Of a stretch of DNA of 6,999 nt, positions 5,956-6,999 are shown piece by piece. A model generated the notes under the pieces. The model was not told the origin of the DNA and ran no database searches. It was given only the letters and a program-made list of their open reading frames with translations. Position 1 is the first letter of the stretch. Each line of letters starts with the position of its first letter. Source of the stretch: Bacteroidales bacterium. Its GTDB lineage: Bacteria > Bacteroidota > Bacteroidia > Bacteroidales > UBA7960. Location: assembly GCA_007125275.1 (NCBI GenBank), contig SLDN01000054.1:1-6999 (forward strand), read 5' to 3'. Made by a program: the position numbers and the translations under genes.

Positions 5956-6999
5956 ATGGATATTTTTACTAAAGCGACAACCAAGTTAGGCCCTTTGGGC
6001 CAGTATGCCAGCCGGGTACATGGCTATTTCACCTTTCCGAAACTTGAAGGTGAGATTTCCAACAGAATGGTATTCCATGGAAGGGAAAAGCTGGTTTGGA
6101 GTCTGAATAATTATCTTGGGCTGGCCAACCATCCGGAAATTCGTAAAGTTGATGCAGAAGCATCTGAGAAATATGGGCTGGCATTGCCCATGGGGGCCAG
6201 GATGATGTCGGGGCAAACCGACCTGCACGAGCAACTGGAACGCGAACTGGCAGCTTATGTGGGAAAAGAATCTGCTTATCTGCTTAATTACGGTTACCAG
6301 GGAATGGTCTCTATCATAGATTCACTGCTCGACCGCAACGACGTGGTGGTATATGATTCTGAATCACATGCGTGCATCATTGACGGTCTGAGGATGCATC
6401 TTGGCAAGCGCTTCGTTTACCCGCACAACAACATGGAGAACCTTCACAAACAACTCAAAAGAGCCACTTGTCTTGCTGAGAGAACGGGCGGTGGAATTCT
6501 TGTTATTACAGAAGGCGTCTTTGGCATGTCTGGAGATCTGGGCAAGCTTGACAAGATTGTCGAAATGAAGAAGGAGTTCAATTTCCGATTGTTGGTTGAT
6601 GATGCGCATGGATTTGGCACCATGGGTAAAACAGGTGCCGGTGCCGGTGAGCACCTGGGTGTGCAGGATGGAATAGACGTCTACTTCGGAACTTTTGCCA
6701 AAGCGATGGCTTCGATAGGTGCTTTTGTTGCCGGTCCGAAAGAAGTGATTACCTACCTGATGTATAACATGAGGAGCCAGATTTATGCCAAATCGCTGCC
6801 AATGCCTTTGGTCGTTGGAGCTCTCAAGCGGCTTGATATGGTACGCAGCCAACCCGAACTGCGGGAAAATCTCTGGACCATCGTCCACGCATTGCAAAAT
6901 GGTCTCAAAGAAAGGGGATTCAACATCGGCAATACTGAATCGCCGGTGACACCTGTCGTTTTGAGTGGTGACACTCCGGAAGGCACAAACCTCACACAC
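5956..6999 (+). CDS. PLP-dependent alpha-oxoamine synthase (serine palmitoyltransferase or cysteate acyltransferase type), 3' end missing
   Basis: The frame is open from ATG 5956 to the window edge, 348 codons; family members are about 390-420 residues, so roughly 50-70 are missing. The enzyme condenses an amino acid with an acyl-CoA or acyl-ACP, losing CO2, to give a 3-keto-amine. Fold-type I PLP features are in order: NNYLGLANHP at 49-58, GARMMSG at 80-86, the PLP-stacking His138 in DSESHACIIDG, TEGVFGMSGD at 185-194, the pyridine-binding Asp215 and His218 in VDDAHGFG, and Schiff-base Lys249 in GTFAKAMASIG. The Lys context (TFAKAMASIG) resembles Bacteroidota serine palmitoyltransferase (TFSKSLASIG) more than KBL or BioF (usually GTLGKALG). 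Sphingolipids or sulfonolipids start this way in Bacteroidota: serine in the first case, cysteate (capnine) in the second. Glycine C-acetyltransferase and BioF are less likely alternatives. No biotin or threonine-degradation neighbour is visible. The family is sure, the substrate is not. Confidence 0.9.
   Translation, partial: MDIFTKATTKLGPLGQYASRVHGYFTFPKLEGEISNRMVFHGREKLVWSLNNYLGLANHPEIRKVDAEASEKYGLALPMGARMMSGQTDLHEQLERELAAYVGKESAYLLNYGYQGMVSIIDSLLDRNDVVVYDSESHACIIDGLRMHLGKRFVYPHNNMENLHKQLKRATCLAERTGGGILVITEGVFGMSGDLGKLDKIVEMKKEFNFRLLVDDAHGFGTMGKTGAGAGEHLGVQDGIDVYFGTFAKAMASIGAFVAGPKEVITYLMYNMRSQIYAKSLPMPLVVGALKRLDMVRSQPELRENLWTIVHALQNGLKERGFNIGNTESPVTPVVLSGDTPEGTNLTH

Noticed and set aside
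6641..6652. GGTGCC repeat in the alpha-oxoamine synthase gene
   Set aside because: It simply encodes the conserved Gly-Ala-Gly-Ala-Gly stretch following the DDAHGFG motif; no sign of an expandable repeat.
6364..6999. Long open frame on the - strand, 211 codons, reaching the window edge
   Set aside because: It lies wholly inside the + strand alpha-oxoamine synthase, whose frame carries all the PLP-enzyme motifs; the - strand translation shows no recognisable family.

Overview
The window looks like ordinary chromosomal DNA of a Bacteroidota (Bacteroidetes) bacterium. The signs are the style of the proteins (MutL with a DQxRAHERIL motif, tandem rhomboid proteases of which the second has a C-terminal 'ILDKI..SGYDSLTREEKELL' tail, and an alpha-oxoamine synthase of the type seen in sphingolipid- or sulfonolipid-making Bacteroidota), the AT-rich gene gaps with weak or absent Shine-Dalgarno sequences, and two gaps that carry the same TATTTTTG box, which fits the Bacteroidota -7 promoter element TAnnTTTG. 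All supported genes lie on the + strand. Genus cannot be fixed from the window.

Layout: 2-178 is the 3' end of an unrecognised gene whose product ends in a hydrophobic, membrane-anchor-like segment. 226-2070 is mutL (mismatch repair). After a 108-base gap with a candidate promoter come two rhomboid-family intramembrane serine proteases in tandem (2179-2925 and 2948-3841, 22 bases apart). A 27-base gap with a small hairpin separates the second from uvrB (3869-5896, nucleotide excision repair). After a 59-base gap with a second candidate promoter, 5956-6999 is the 5' part (348 codons, open at the window edge) of a PLP-dependent alpha-oxoamine synthase, most likely serine palmitoyltransferase or the related cysteate acyltransferase.

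Functionally the block combines two DNA repair genes (mutL, uvrB) with two membrane proteases and a lipid or amino-ketone biosynthesis enzyme. The tight spacing from rhomboid 1 to uvrB suggests one transcription unit; the last gene probably has its own promoter. No mobile element, CRISPR array, tRNA, rRNA or phage gene was seen, and there is no gene-free stretch above about 110 bases. The most notable points are the MutL C-terminal domain, which keeps the beta-clamp motif but has lost most canonical metal-ligand residues of the MutL endonuclease site; the pair of catalytically complete but divergent rhomboids between repair genes; and the unresolved substrate of the final enzyme. I found no convincing evidence of a wholly new system.
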